A stretch of 64,000 bases of DNA from Bacteroides sp. 51 (GCF_010500965.1 NZ_QVMI01000019.1:62001-126000); one strand, 5' to 3'. Shown: positions 18,901 through 27,714, numbered from the stretch's first letter. Notes: a model not told the origin generated them from the sequence alone. Numbers and translations are program-made.

Positions 18901-19477
18901 TATCGATGTAGCTAACCAAACCATTGCCGGACCGAATGGTGTCATATCTGCCGATCACGGCGAAGATTATATAAAACTAGCCAACGACCGTCGTCACAAC
19001 ATCAATACCAAGCTAAGTGCACAATGGGGCAACCTGTCATTTGGCGCACAAATATCAACCTCTTGGGGCGGATATAGTGCAATCAACGATGCTTCGACCT
19101 ACCAGTCTATAGGTACGGGCAATGACAATATGATCTGGGCACAATATGCTTATGTAACTGATATGTTCGACCCGGAAGATAATCCAAACGGTAAATATCC
19201 GAGTATGGCGGTATCTAATGCATGGAACAGACGCTCTGATTTCTGGAAAGTGAGCACGTTCCGCATGTACGTGCGCAATATGACATTGGCTTATGCGCTT
19301 CCCAAGGAGCTGACTCAGAAAATCAATATTGATAAAATGCAGTTCACCCTTACGGGGAATAACCTATGGGATTTCTACAATCCATACCCAAAGAAGTTCC
19401 GCAATATGTATGATAGCTCGAAGAGCGGATATCCAACACTACGGACATGGACATTGGGTGTAAACCTGACTTTCTAA
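15977..19477 (+). CDS. SusC/RagA-family TonB-dependent transporter (second pair)
   Basis: 1166 residues. The extended signal peptide starts MKNYSFLWKRTQAGKW and resembles that of the divergent lipoprotein. A carboxypeptidase-regulatory-like domain follows (VKGTVVDETGEPIIGANVKV), then the TonB box/plug (EEVVIVGYGAQRVKDLTGAA, MTVLKDASAAVYGSRASNG) and a 22-strand-type barrel ending TLRTWTLGVNLTF. It forms a unit with the SusD gene 31 bp downstream. Being divergent from the first pair, it probably imports a different fragment of the same pectic substrate. The paralogues differ widely in their barrel regions, as expected for different cargo. Confidence 0.93.
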   Translation: MKNYSFLWKRTQAGKWAKAFCLCFFLVGTSTYALAVPEANTVQAVQQNRAVKGTVVDETGEPIIGANVKVVGTTVGSITDLDGQFNLSVPTNGKIEISFIGYATQVVTVPANGVVKVIMAEDSKLLEEVVIVGYGAQRVKDLTGAASVVKMDEIADLPGASIVDALAGQVVGLNVSQSNGRPGSTGTFTVRSPAPKLTGAVEFGPLIVIDDVVQVDALGNPDMTTFNMLDHSEIESMTVLKDASAAVYGSRASNGVILVKTKRGQVGAPKITYSGKLDFADAVSHMKTMSAYETGVFTNRMFRQVKANGGTDYTNYSYSDAELEAMKGLNYNWLDKAWDSSLSHRHSLTVSGGADKVTFFAGLTYQKQETNLGSVQDYDKWTFRAGGEMKVASGLKLSASIAGYNNEKVSAKEQAKFTSGPWGNQPASQDYAILRHMPKYIPISVDVEQENGTMKNFYTSPWLGPHSVNTSNNNNVSTNYPIWNFFANEASKARKEEEENGYNANFSLIYDVPFVKGLSMKATYALSYTNSLLHDVGDYYTLARATNTNTDGNHLINPNTTYDYISYGRSSNIDNQPRVNYKKPTRKSEQMNFMITYDGSFGEHDISATAVVERGEASGNGLELLYKGPWDSYNGVSSSAGIISTGGTDNQFTRSESGTLSYIGRVNYKYSNRYLAQFLIRSDASTKFAPENYWGTFPTGSLGWVASEEKFFKNSKISKYVDYFKIRASLGKTGKDNVAAWSWMPAFDVSTTSGLGFGSLDGQPTFGAVFKNNGVFNRNIKWDTTIKQNYGIDVNLLDNRLSLSVDYFYDKTKDLLMQVTADAENDPVYRGAGVPMINYGKSDAWGWEFSVKWTDKINQSLLPSWGAIRYGIGMDYSISWNKLVLGEEWVFDYPAEMDEAMRTGHKGPDHEWGFRTWKHTSKGDGMLRTQDDIDKYWQYLTDLATAAGTNPNYLGVTSKDNMRLGMLAYEDVHGDIDVANQTIAGPNGVISADHGEDYIKLANDRRHNINTKLSAQWGNLSFGAQISTSWGGYSAINDASTYQSIGTGNDNMIWAQYAYVTDMFDPEDNPNGKYPSMAVSNAWNRRSDFWKVSTFRMYVRNMTLAYALPKELTQKINIDKMQFTLTGNNLWDFYNPYPKKFRNMYDSSKSGYPTLRTWTLGVNLTF

Positions 19478-19508
19478 GTTCAGATATATCACAAACGATA
19501 TAAATTAA

Positions 19509-21815
19509 ATGAAAATGAAAAATAAAATAGCTACAATATTATTAGCAGGGGTAGCCGTTATGGTTACTCACACATCCTGTAGCGATCAGTTCTTGCAGGA
19601 TAAACGAGACTACAGTGTATTTGCACCTGCCGATATCTTTAGTGATCCCAATCAGGCAAATGCAGCATTTGCCAGGGTGTATGCCGACCTTATCGGAAGA
19701 TATAACTCTCCGCTTTGTGGTGCGGATGTTTTAATGAGACAAGCTCAAAACCCCAACATGGGTGGTCAGTTCAGTTATTTCTCCGATGAATACGGATTCG
19801 GTAATCCTGGTTCTACAGGAAAACAGGGCTATTACTCGGGCCAATACTCAAAACAGGTAAAAGCAGGTAACCACATGGGAAATCCTGTATACTGGAACGA
19901 CCCACGCACCGGTGGAACTAACTATAATAACGTAGGTCGCTATACGTTATATCCACACGTATATATGATCAATAATTACATTGCCCAGATTGATCAGTAT
20001 GGTCCTGATTATCCACAAGAAGATCCTTTATTCTGGGATAAGCTCAAAGGTCAGGCCATATTCCTGCGTGCATGGCTGTATTTTGATGCCATTCGTTTAT
20101 TAGGTGGTGTGCCCTGGTATAGCACCGGTATGGATGACCTGCCCGAACTGACAGATAAATCTGACCGTCAGGACATAGCTTATTGCATCGACAAGATTTG
20201 TACCGACTTCGAACAGGCAGCTACTTTACTGCCCGACAAATGGGGAAGCAATGATATGGGACGTTTCACTTCTGTGGCCGCCAAAGCCATGATCAGCCGT
20301 GTACGCCTATATGCTGCCAGTCCGATTTTCAATGCAAGCTGGGACAACACCGGTAGTACCCGTTGGCAAGCAGCGCTCGATGCCGGTTTAGCCGCCGAAA
20401 CTGCTGCAAACGCTGCCGGATATGGCACAAGCGTAAATGATATCAATACCTGGGACCAGGCTTTCTATACGTATGCTGCCGGAGCATTCAATCCTGAAGC
20501 AATTATACTTATCCCTAAAAATGGAAACAGTAACTTCGATTCCAAGTATTCCAACTCATGGGAAGCTTTGATTCGTCCGCAGGTGATAGACGGAAGCGGT
20601 GCCGGTATCCCGGCTCCAAAGCAGATGATTGATGCTTTCCCGTTGGCTAACGGTAAACGGGCAGTAGACCTGAATGGAACTCCGGTTAACGGATACGACC
20701 CCGAGAAGTTCTATCGTAATCGTGACCCACGTTTCTATCGCAGTCTGGCATTCTCGGGATGCGAGTGGACTACAGGTAGTGCAAACACCCGCATTTGGCT
20801 GTATGCTTACAAATATGGTTCACAATATCGCTACACCGACGGTACAACCGGCGATGGTGGTGCAATGAAGAAAAGTAAAGCGATTGTTTGGAAAATGAGT
20901 AATCCGAATGTAGCCAAAGGATCGGAAACTTATGCAGGTACCGACATTATGGAATATCGCTATGCGGAAATCCTGTTGAATATTGCCGAAGCTTATGCTG
21001 CCAAAGGTGATGTAAGTAACTGTATGAACTACCTGAAAAAGATTCGCGCAAGAGTAGGTATACCTTCTGCCGACAATTACGGACTGGGTGCTGCGTTTGC
21101 TAATAAGTATGCTGCTATCGAAGCGTGTTTACATGAACGTCGTATCGAATTTGCCTACGAAGGTAAACGTCCCTGGGATTTACGCCGTTGGTTGCTGTTT
21201 GATGGCGGAGCCGGATTCGACCCGGGTATTGCCGGAGCTAATGGTGATGGATTATATGATCCTAACCTGGCATGGGGACAGGGCTGGAGAATTTACGATG
21301 GTAATGATGGCAGACCGAATTATACCAAAACAGATAATGTAGTGACCAAACTGGGGTATTCTTTCCCATTGAATGGTTACAAGCATACGGGTGAGGTTTG
21401 GGGATATCAGTTAAATACTGCTCAGGCAGAAGAGGCTGACCCATTGGAAGGCAATCAGGCCAGAAAAGATGTTCCTGCCATTACCCGTAATATGAGTGAT
21501 GCTGATCGTAACGCGGCTTTCGACAAACTAGATGCATTCTATGCCAGCGTGGGCATGGTTACCGAAGATCCGGTTGGTGGAACAATGGGCTTCAAATACG
21601 GAATGGACTCTGGTTCGGGTAATGCCGACCGCGATTATCTGTTCTCGTTCCGCGGCTGGTATTATGTCTATCCATTGCACTATGACTTCTATGACCCTGC
21701 CAAAGGAAATGATTGGTTGAAACAGAATGCCGGATGGATGTATGCAAATGCAAACGGTAACGCAACCGATACTTCAATTCAGAATGGTGACTATTACTAT
21801 TGTCTGCCGGAATAA
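19509..21815 (+). CDS. SusD/RagB-family surface lipoprotein (second pair)
   Basis: 768 residues, lipoprotein signal ending VTHTSC (Cys about 25). SusD features: LKGQAIFLRAWLYFDAIRLLG, AKAMISRVRLYAASPIFN, DIMEYRYAEILLNIAEAYAA and HERRIEFAYEGKRPWDLRRW. It is unusually long, with aromatic-rich insertions in the C-terminal half that probably shape the glycan site. It is the last gene of this transcript: a strong terminator begins 25 bp after the stop. Probable partner of the SusC gene just upstream. Confidence 0.93.
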   Translation: MKMKNKIATILLAGVAVMVTHTSCSDQFLQDKRDYSVFAPADIFSDPNQANAAFARVYADLIGRYNSPLCGADVLMRQAQNPNMGGQFSYFSDEYGFGNPGSTGKQGYYSGQYSKQVKAGNHMGNPVYWNDPRTGGTNYNNVGRYTLYPHVYMINNYIAQIDQYGPDYPQEDPLFWDKLKGQAIFLRAWLYFDAIRLLGGVPWYSTGMDDLPELTDKSDRQDIAYCIDKICTDFEQAATLLPDKWGSNDMGRFTSVAAKAMISRVRLYAASPIFNASWDNTGSTRWQAALDAGLAAETAANAAGYGTSVNDINTWDQAFYTYAAGAFNPEAIILIPKNGNSNFDSKYSNSWEALIRPQVIDGSGAGIPAPKQMIDAFPLANGKRAVDLNGTPVNGYDPEKFYRNRDPRFYRSLAFSGCEWTTGSANTRIWLYAYKYGSQYRYTDGTTGDGGAMKKSKAIVWKMSNPNVAKGSETYAGTDIMEYRYAEILLNIAEAYAAKGDVSNCMNYLKKIRARVGIPSADNYGLGAAFANKYAAIEACLHERRIEFAYEGKRPWDLRRWLLFDGGAGFDPGIAGANGDGLYDPNLAWGQGWRIYDGNDGRPNYTKTDNVVTKLGYSFPLNGYKHTGEVWGYQLNTAQAEEADPLEGNQARKDVPAITRNMSDADRNAAFDKLDAFYASVGMVTEDPVGGTMGFKYGMDSGSGNADRDYLFSFRGWYYVYPLHYDFYDPAKGNDWLKQNAGWMYANANGNATDTSIQNGDYYYCLPE

Positions 21816-21840
21816 TTGATTCGTAATCAAAACTAAAAGA

Positions 21841-21876
21841 AAAAGACTATCTTCGCTGTGAAGATAGTCTTTTTTA
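21841..21876 (+). terminator. intrinsic terminator after the second SusD
   Basis: Stem AAGACTATCTTC / GAAGATAGTCTT (21843-21854 and 21860-21871) with a short loop, followed by a run of T. It ends the plus-strand SusC/SusD transcript. Confidence 0.9.
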
Positions 21877-21920
21877 TTATATATATATAGGTAAGGGCGC
21901 TCCTGAGAGGGGTATGATAA

Positions 21921-21974
21921 ACATTAAATTTTTGCATGCAAAAAAGGCGTTTATTGCATGCAAAAATTTAATGT
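21921..21974. repeat. phased palindrome array (TTGCATGCAA x2, 22-bp step)
   Basis: A perfect inverted repeat with 21-bp arms (21921-21941 and 21954-21974). It contains TTGCATGCAA twice, with dyad centres at 21936.5 and 21958.5. Between them GGCG is centred at 21947.5, and flanking TTAA dyads lie at 21925.5 and 21969.5, so five centres are exactly 11 bp apart. It sits between convergent genes. A related copy is at 50825-50868. Confidence 0.85.
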
Positions 21975-22010
21975 TTTACAGCGAAACAAAACGAGTAGAA
22001 AATAGAGGGA

Positions 22011-22907
22011 TCAAAGACCCGACTGAAACACCTGTTTCAAATAAGTAATATTCGCACTAAAATTCCCTTTTACGTTGCGAATATCATTCGCATCGCGCGA
22101 GCGTTCCACAACCAGCCAACCACGCCAGTCCATATCGTCCAGTACTTCTTTTATTTTATACATATCCAGGCGTTCATTATGAGGTAATGTTACTCCGTCG
22201 GTATCTGTACAATGAATCTGGCATATCCGTTCCTTACCCAGAATTCGTAGTTCTTTATAAACATCACGACCCGCCTCTAAAGGATTCTGGAACTTAAAAT
22301 AGATCTTTATTCCGGGCGAGTTTATCTCATTTAGCAACTCAATATCCCCTTTAGCATCCAATGATGTTTCAATGCCTATCGTAAGATTATCCTCAGCCGC
22401 CAGATCGCCAATCGTTTTAAGTCGACGAACCATCTCCGGGCGTTTTTCCGGGTTCTTCACCAGGTCACCTTCAACTCCCAGCGGCAAGAAAGCAACCTTT
22501 ACTCCCATAACCTTCATGGTCTGCAAACAATCCTGGATTAAATCCAGATAATTGCTTCTGTCAACAATCGATTGGGCATAGAAACCCGACATGGCTATCG
22601 AAGAGATTTCAACATCAAATTCTTTTGATTTTTCTTTAAATAGTTGCTGGAAATGTGGTTCACGCAACTTATTATCGAAAGAGTCGCGCTTTCCCAGACT
22701 GCCCATATCCAGTTCAAGACCATCGGCACCAATTGCATGAGCCAGTTCGAAAGCCCCTATTTTCTGGCGTTTCAGTATCATCCAATCGCATACGGCCAGT
22801 TTGTATCTCTCTTCCTCCGGTTCGGTTACGGTACTATTCTTCTTGCCCGTTCCACACGAAGACACCAAGATTATAAACAAAAATAAATAAGAAATTGCAT
22901 ACTTCAT
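22011..22907 (-). CDS. sugar phosphate isomerase/epimerase-like lipoprotein (xylose isomerase-like TIM barrel)
   Basis: About 298 residues from the ATG at 22907, which gives a lipoprotein signal (FIILVSSC); the longer frame from 22931 only adds eight residues. The mature protein is an AP_endonuc_2-type TIM barrel: ELAHAIGADGLELDMGSLG, then ISSIAMSGFYAQSI, TIGIETSLDAKG, CQIHCTDTDG and WRGWLVVERSRD, with Glu/His/Asp metal-ligand positions apparent. Secreted lipoproteins of this type in Bacteroidetes probably isomerise or epimerise sugars or act on modified sugars, but the substrate is unknown. The next upstream gene on the strand is DUF169. Confidence 0.8.
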   Translation of the reverse strand: MKYAISYLFLFIILVSSCGTGKKNSTVTEPEEERYKLAVCDWMILKRQKIGAFELAHAIGADGLELDMGSLGKRDSFDNKLREPHFQQLFKEKSKEFDVEISSIAMSGFYAQSIVDRSNYLDLIQDCLQTMKVMGVKVAFLPLGVEGDLVKNPEKRPEMVRRLKTIGDLAAEDNLTIGIETSLDAKGDIELLNEINSPGIKIYFKFQNPLEAGRDVYKELRILGKERICQIHCTDTDGVTLPHNERLDMYKIKEVLDDMDWRGWLVVERSRDANDIRNVKGNFSANITYLKQVFQSGL

Positions 22908-22989
22908 TTTTTCAGTTTTTATGTTGAACATATTTACAGATTATTCTAAGGAAAAGACGTAGTCCTCCCCTTTCTGTAACCATTCAACA

Positions 22990-23700
22990 TTAAAAACCGA
23001 TCCGCTCCTTTATCTTACCCCACGCATGGGTATCGAACAAGCAGCTATCTTTCATGGTGTAATACATTTCTTTGAACCGCGACATCGGAATCGTGTAACT
23101 CAATATATTGGCTTGGAAATAAGGCCGGACAGAAGGATCGAAGAATCCCAGAAATGTGCGTTTGCCTCCTCGCCTGTTCTCCAATATAGGCTGGGTTACT
23201 ACAGCACTGCACCCCGACCCGAAAGTAGAGACTACCGTATCTTCCTTGTTGCTATCGAAGAAAGCCCAGGTGGTAAGTCCCGAAAGAATATCAGGAGTTG
23301 CCAGAAACAGAATAGCCTCAACCTGCTCAAAACTATCCAGTTTATCCAGACGAATAAAATTGAGGTAAGCTTTCTCGGCAAGAGGTACACCCATACCTTC
23401 AATAAAATCAAGCACCATTTCGGGAGTTTGCTTATACTTCTCTTTTAACGAAACGAAATTGGGTATCCGCTCGGGCATTTCCGTAAATCCGGTATAGAAT
23501 TTACCACCACCACAGCCTATAACATCAGCATTCAAGCTGATGGGCGCACCGTTACGCACCTCTTCCATTCCCTTAAAGAAACATCCACCTATTTTATTTG
23601 TCTGGGCAACAGGAGTATCGGAATACCATAAAGCAATAGGAAGATCGGCCGCTTCACCGAAAGCATCCCTATAATTTTGAATAAATTGATTGATTTCCAT
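22990..23700 (-). CDS. DUF169 family protein
   Basis: 236 residues without signal peptide or membrane segment, so cytoplasmic. DUF169 features include PIALWYSDTP, an IGGCFFKGMEEVRNG region with NADVIGCGGGKFYTGF, and STFGSGCSAVVTQPILENRR. Conserved Cys residues (CGGGK, SGCSA) are present and could bind metal or a cofactor. The family has no established activity. It ends 82 bp before the isomerase-like gene on the same strand, so the two could be co-transcribed. Confidence 0.8.
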   Translation of the reverse strand: MEINQFIQNYRDAFGEAADLPIALWYSDTPVAQTNKIGGCFFKGMEEVRNGAPISLNADVIGCGGGKFYTGFTEMPERIPNFVSLKEKYKQTPEMVLDFIEGMGVPLAEKAYLNFIRLDKLDSFEQVEAILFLATPDILSGLTTWAFFDSNKEDTVVSTFGSGCSAVVTQPILENRRGGKRTFLGFFDPSVRPYFQANILSYTIPMSRFKEMYYTMKDSCLFDTHAWGKIKERIGF

Positions 23701-23801
23701 ATATTAGAGTATTACATAGCCTTTCTAACAAAAATACCCCAATTCAATGATAATAAAAAGAATAAGCAAGATTATTTTAATAATCACACGCCGTTTAAAA
23801 C

Positions 23802-24245
23802 TCAATTCCAGTGCATACGAAGAATATAATTGGCAGCATTCTCACCAACATATTGCTTACCATCCTTATCCAGTTGCCTGAGTTGGTTCTCAGCAACAAA
23901 ATACTTTGAAGGAATACCTTTTACACCAATAAGAGTGATAACGCTACCACTCTTATCCCACGTATATTTCCCTTCTTTTATGGTTGTCTCTTCATTTTCT
24001 TTCAGAGGAGTAATACGTAGAACATACTCAGACTCGGTCAATGCAATACTGATATTCATAGTTTTACCATCATCTCCCGGTATAATTCCGGTATATGTAC
24101 CCTGATAATCTAATGAATTCCTGGCATTATGAGCATCAATTACCTGCTCTTGTTCATCCACAGTTTTCTTACTATGACCCTGTTTGGAGTTGGAACAACT
24201 CAACAATACACCTATAAGGAACATCATCCACATAATCTTTTTCAT
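23802..24245 (-). CDS. NlpE-like lipoprotein
   Basis: About 147 residues from the ATG at 24245 (a GTG at 24254 would add three). Lipoprotein signal MFLIGVLLSC. The mature domain is a small beta-barrel with YQGTYTGIIPGDDGKTMNIS, then YVLRITPL, TIKEGKYTWDKSGSVITLIG and YFVAENQLRQLDKDG, as in the N-terminal domain of NlpE, an outer-membrane envelope-stress sensor in enterobacteria. The CxxC pair of E. coli NlpE was not seen. It could be a stress or surface sensor; no signalling partner is adjacent. Confidence 0.78.
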   Translation of the reverse strand: MKKIMWMMFLIGVLLSCSNSKQGHSKKTVDEQEQVIDAHNARNSLDYQGTYTGIIPGDDGKTMNISIALTESEYVLRITPLKENEETTIKEGKYTWDKSGSVITLIGVKGIPSKYFVAENQLRQLDKDGKQYVGENAANYILRMHWN

Positions 24246-24293
24246 AAGCCACACATTTACTCCACAAAGGTTGTTTTATAATAAAACAACATT

Positions 24294-25358
24294 CTAAATG
24301 GCTGTTTGTTCATCGAAAAAGACAAAGAATTGAGTCGGCCTGTTAAAATAACTATTATACCACTCTACAAACTTCGCTATACCCTCTGTTAATTTTGTAG
24401 CTGGTTTGTATCCTGTATCATGCATCAGCTTCGTCGTATCGGCATAGGTTGTTGTCACATCGCCAGGCTGCATAGGCAACATCTCCAATATCGCTTTTTT
24501 CCCCATAGCCCCTTCCATCGTCTGAATAAAATCCATCAATTTCACAGGGGCTGAATTGCCGATATTATAAATCTGATAAAATGGATGTTCCGTTTTCGCG
24601 TCCGGCATACGCTCCAATAACAGAACAATACCCTTTACAATATCCTCTACATAAGTAAAGTCACGCAGCATATTCCCATGATTAAAAACATGAATACCTT
24701 TCCCTTTTTTTATCGAATCGGCAAACAACATAGGAGCCATATCGGGCCTACCCCAAGGACCATAAACGGTAAATAAACGAACACCCGTTGTAGGCAATTG
24801 ATATAAATGGCTATACGTATGTGCCATCAACTCGTTGCTCTTTTTGGTAGCCGCATAAAAACTTACCGGATAATCTACATTATCACTCTCCCGGAAAGGT
24901 TCCTCATTATTCTGTCCGTATATCGAAGAACTGGAGGCATATACCAAATGCTTGATCTTATGATGCCTGCAACATTCCAACACATTCGCAAATCCAACCA
25001 GGTTAGACAACACATAGGCATGAGGATTCTCTATCGAATAGCGTACTCCCGCCTGTGCAGCCATATGGATAACTACATCTATTTTCTCTTTCCCGAAAAT
25101 CCGGTTCAGCGTTTCAGAATCAGCGATATCTGCCTTATAGAAAGTATAATTAGGAAAAATTGCACTCTTACACGAGGCTTTATCTATTATACTATTTCTG
25201 TTGATACCACACTCTGCCAAACGATCATACTTAAGATTTACATCATAATAATTATTTATGTTGTCAAGCCCTATAATCTGCATGCCTTCCCGTTGAATCA
25301 GGTCCCTGACTATATGGTATCCTATAAATCCGGCAGCTCCGGTTATTAATAATTTCAT
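24294..25358 (-). CDS. UDP-glucuronate 4-epimerase-like NAD-dependent epimerase (CapI/LpsL type)
   Basis: 354 residues, cytoplasmic, extended SDR fold. The NAD motif GAAGFIG is at residue 7, the family phrase NINNYYDVNLKYDRL at about 33, the catalytic region SSSSIYG with YAATK at about 140-170, and the substrate loop LFTVYGPWGRPDMAP follows. LDNxNxYYDxxLK is typical of enzymes interconverting UDP-glucuronate and UDP-galacturonate. It ends a four-gene minus-strand cluster with LAB_N, GT39 and GT2 genes. Proposed role: supplying a uronic-acid nucleotide sugar for the downstream transferases. The C-terminus ends with a short non-conserved tail (FFVFFDEQTAI). Confidence 0.85.
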   Translation of the reverse strand: MKLLITGAAGFIGYHIVRDLIQREGMQIIGLDNINNYYDVNLKYDRLAECGINRNSIIDKASCKSAIFPNYTFYKADIADSETLNRIFGKEKIDVVIHMAAQAGVRYSIENPHAYVLSNLVGFANVLECCRHHKIKHLVYASSSSIYGQNNEEPFRESDNVDYPVSFYAATKKSNELMAHTYSHLYQLPTTGVRLFTVYGPWGRPDMAPMLFADSIKKGKGIHVFNHGNMLRDFTYVEDIVKGIVLLLERMPDAKTEHPFYQIYNIGNSAPVKLMDFIQTMEGAMGKKAILEMLPMQPGDVTTTYADTTKLMHDTGYKPATKLTEGIAKFVEWYNSYFNRPTQFFVFFDEQTAI

Positions 25359-25373
25359 CTTGTCTGCTTTTAA

Positions 25374-26021
25374 TTATCTTGTTTGTTTTTCTATTGATTT
25401 CCCATGTTGCTCCCTCATTATGAGCCAGATATTTCTTGAGTAAGTGATAAACCCTACGCTTTGGCCAATAATTAAAACCGGATCTTGTCTGAATGCACCA
25501 TACGCAATGGTTATTAATGATCCTATAATGCTTAACAGCCAAAAATTAAAAGGTAAGACCGACTCTCCTCTTGATCTGGAATACCACCATTGGTAAATAA
25601 AACGGCAAGTAAAAATGATCTGTCCTAATGATCCGAACAACAATAACTCTAATGGAATATGATTAAATAACCTATTGCTACTTACATCAGCATCAAACAA
25701 CACATAGCCCAATGCTATGACCGGAATAAAAACGATAATGTAGCGCAGAACCGGATATATATCCTTCCAATGGTTCTTACTATTTAAATTCCAGATATAA
25801 ATGTAATAAGAAAACATCTGCCCGAATATAATCACGAAATCGCCCCGCAGCCAACCATAAACAGAAAGCAAAATAGAGGCCAGCAAACTTAATTGCCAGT
25901 ATATTGTGGGCGAAACGACTTTTTTAGCCCGCTCCGACAGAATCCATTGGACCAGCATCCGTGCCGAGAACAGCCCTTGTGCCAAAAAGCCCAACGCAAA
26001 ATACCATACATTATCTTCCAT
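25374..26021 (-). CDS. tandem LAB_N (PQ-loop-like) integral membrane protein
   Basis: 215 residues with about six membrane segments in two similar halves. The halves carry SPTIYWQLSLLASILLSVYG and LPFNFWLLSIIGSLITIAYG at equivalent positions, followed by IFGQMFSYYIYIWNL and IIGQSVGFITYSRNIW. This is the lipid-A-disaccharide synthase N-terminal (LAB_N) family, which is small, separate from the LpxB enzyme, and resembles SWEET/PQ-loop transporters. It starts 2 bp from the end of the GT39 gene. A role in flipping an undecaprenyl-phosphate sugar is inference. Confidence 0.8.
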   Translation of the reverse strand: MEDNVWYFALGFLAQGLFSARMLVQWILSERAKKVVSPTIYWQLSLLASILLSVYGWLRGDFVIIFGQMFSYYIYIWNLNSKNHWKDIYPVLRYIIVFIPVIALGYVLFDADVSSNRLFNHIPLELLLFGSLGQIIFTCRFIYQWWYSRSRGESVLPFNFWLLSIIGSLITIAYGAFRQDPVLIIGQSVGFITYSRNIWLIMREQHGKSIEKQTR

Positions 26022-26023
26022 AC

Positions 26024-27703
26024 TTATCTGTCATTTACAGTTGAAGGCTGATTCTTTTTCACAATAACAACATTGCGAACCAAATCCCAATTGTATCTTT
26101 TACTTCCGGTTTTCCGCCAGTTATTATCAAACTCTCCGATATTTTCTATTACAACATTCTTACCTGCAAAAAGTTGTTCCGCAGGTTTTCCACTGACAAA
26201 TACAAATGGACTATTGGCAGATATCAGTGAGTCATTCGTTACATCCATAGGTTTCAATGTCTGGTTAACCTCATACACCAATTCCATACGCAACTTTTCA
26301 TCCTGGTTATAGAAGAATGGCAATCCCCGCACCTTATCATTTTCGCGCAACAATCTGATACTGTTTCTATCGGCATTGATAAATATATCTCCAATCGGGT
26401 CCAGGCATACAGCCTCAATCATCATCATACTTAAAACAATGCCCCAGAATACACTTTCCACCCTGATTGCTTTTGCATAAGTAGACCTGAGGATATAGAT
26501 ACATAATGCCCAACTCAACACGGCAGATAAGATCAACAACATCAATCCCATCTCCCCTTTACGATAGAACATTACATATAAAACTACAGGAATGGCCAAT
26601 AAAATAATTGCAACCAACGTAGCATTGATCTTAAATATAACTTTATCTATGCGCTTATTCAGATTGCTGAGGCTATGATAAAAGTACAAGCCTATAAGTA
26701 TGGCACCCGGTATCAGTATCGGCAATAAATACCTTGTTTTCTTTTCGGGAATAACGGAAAGTAAAACCAATGAAGACAGAAACCAAGTCAGGGCAAAAAC
26801 ATACATATCGCCACTACCCCGCCAGGAGTTTTTGAATGTAGTGCTTCGTTGCCGGCTCACTATGGCAGTAATCAAGAACAAGGCCCAGATTCCTGCTTCG
26901 GCAGCAAACTTCCAATAGTAATACCAGGGACGGACATTATAATTAATCCATGAAGACGATTCTTTATGGGCCACATACAACATCATCTCCGGATGAGACA
27001 GGAGTAAATAAACATTCCACCAAAAAGAAATGACCAGGCACAACAGGATCATAGTGATCAACGGGGCAACTTTTTTCTTTAAAGATGGTCTGAAAGTAAA
27101 TCCGTAAGCTATAATAAAAGAAAGCAGTAAAGCATAAAATGACACCGGACCTTTGCTCAAAAAAGAAAGTCCCATAAATATCCCCGCTGCCAGAAAGTTC
27201 TTCCATTGTGCTCCTTCTTTCTTTAAAGCCAACACCAGATAATAAATAGCCATAAGCATAAAACTATGGCAATAGATATCCCATGTTGCCGTTCGCCCCA
27301 TCAGAATAACATTGAAACAAGTAGCCAATGCAAGACCGGAGAACAATGCCGCTTTTTTATTTCTGGTCATCTCTACAACCAGAAGATATAAGAAAACAAC
27401 CATAAGGGTTGCCATTATGCCCGATGCATAACGCTGCACGATAAGACTCCCTGGTGCAATATGTTCAATGCCGGCAGCAATCCATGTTGGCAAAGGCGGT
27501 TTCTCCAATCTTAACTCCCCATTCATGGTTGGAATCAGGTAGTTTCCGGTACGTACCATCTCTTGCGCTGTTGCCAGGTTGCGCGACTCCATTAAATCGG
27601 CCGGTATAACCTGGTTGTTTATAAAGAAGGCAAAACAGCAAACAACAACTATCACGACATAATGAATATAAGGCTTATCCAGTATTCTCTCCCTATTATA
27701 CAT
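26024..27703 (-). CDS. GT39-family ArnT-like polyprenyl-phosphate-sugar transferase
   Basis: 559 residues with about 11-12 membrane helices in the first 430 residues and a soluble C-terminus with FVFVSGKPAEQLFAGKNVVI. The N-terminal periplasmic loop ADLMESRNLATAQEMVRTG and LRLEKPPLPTWIAAG match the ArnT/PMT fold, with an acidic residue (E in MESR) at the expected catalytic loop. Such enzymes move a sugar from undecaprenyl phosphate to lipid A or another envelope glycan in the periplasm. It lies 11 bp after the GT2 gene, which would make the donor. Confidence 0.87.
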   Translation of the reverse strand: MYNRERILDKPYIHYVVIVVVCCFAFFINNQVIPADLMESRNLATAQEMVRTGNYLIPTMNGELRLEKPPLPTWIAAGIEHIAPGSLIVQRYASGIMATLMVVFLYLLVVEMTRNKKAALFSGLALATCFNVILMGRTATWDIYCHSFMLMAIYYLVLALKKEGAQWKNFLAAGIFMGLSFLSKGPVSFYALLLSFIIAYGFTFRPSLKKKVAPLITMILLCLVISFWWNVYLLLSHPEMMLYVAHKESSSWINYNVRPWYYYWKFAAEAGIWALFLITAIVSRQRSTTFKNSWRGSGDMYVFALTWFLSSLVLLSVIPEKKTRYLLPILIPGAILIGLYFYHSLSNLNKRIDKVIFKINATLVAIILLAIPVVLYVMFYRKGEMGLMLLILSAVLSWALCIYILRSTYAKAIRVESVFWGIVLSMMMIEAVCLDPIGDIFINADRNSIRLLRENDKVRGLPFFYNQDEKLRMELVYEVNQTLKPMDVTNDSLISANSPFVFVSGKPAEQLFAGKNVVIENIGEFDNNWRKTGSKRYNWDLVRNVVIVKKNQPSTVNDR

Positions 27704-27714
27704 ATACGAATTAA

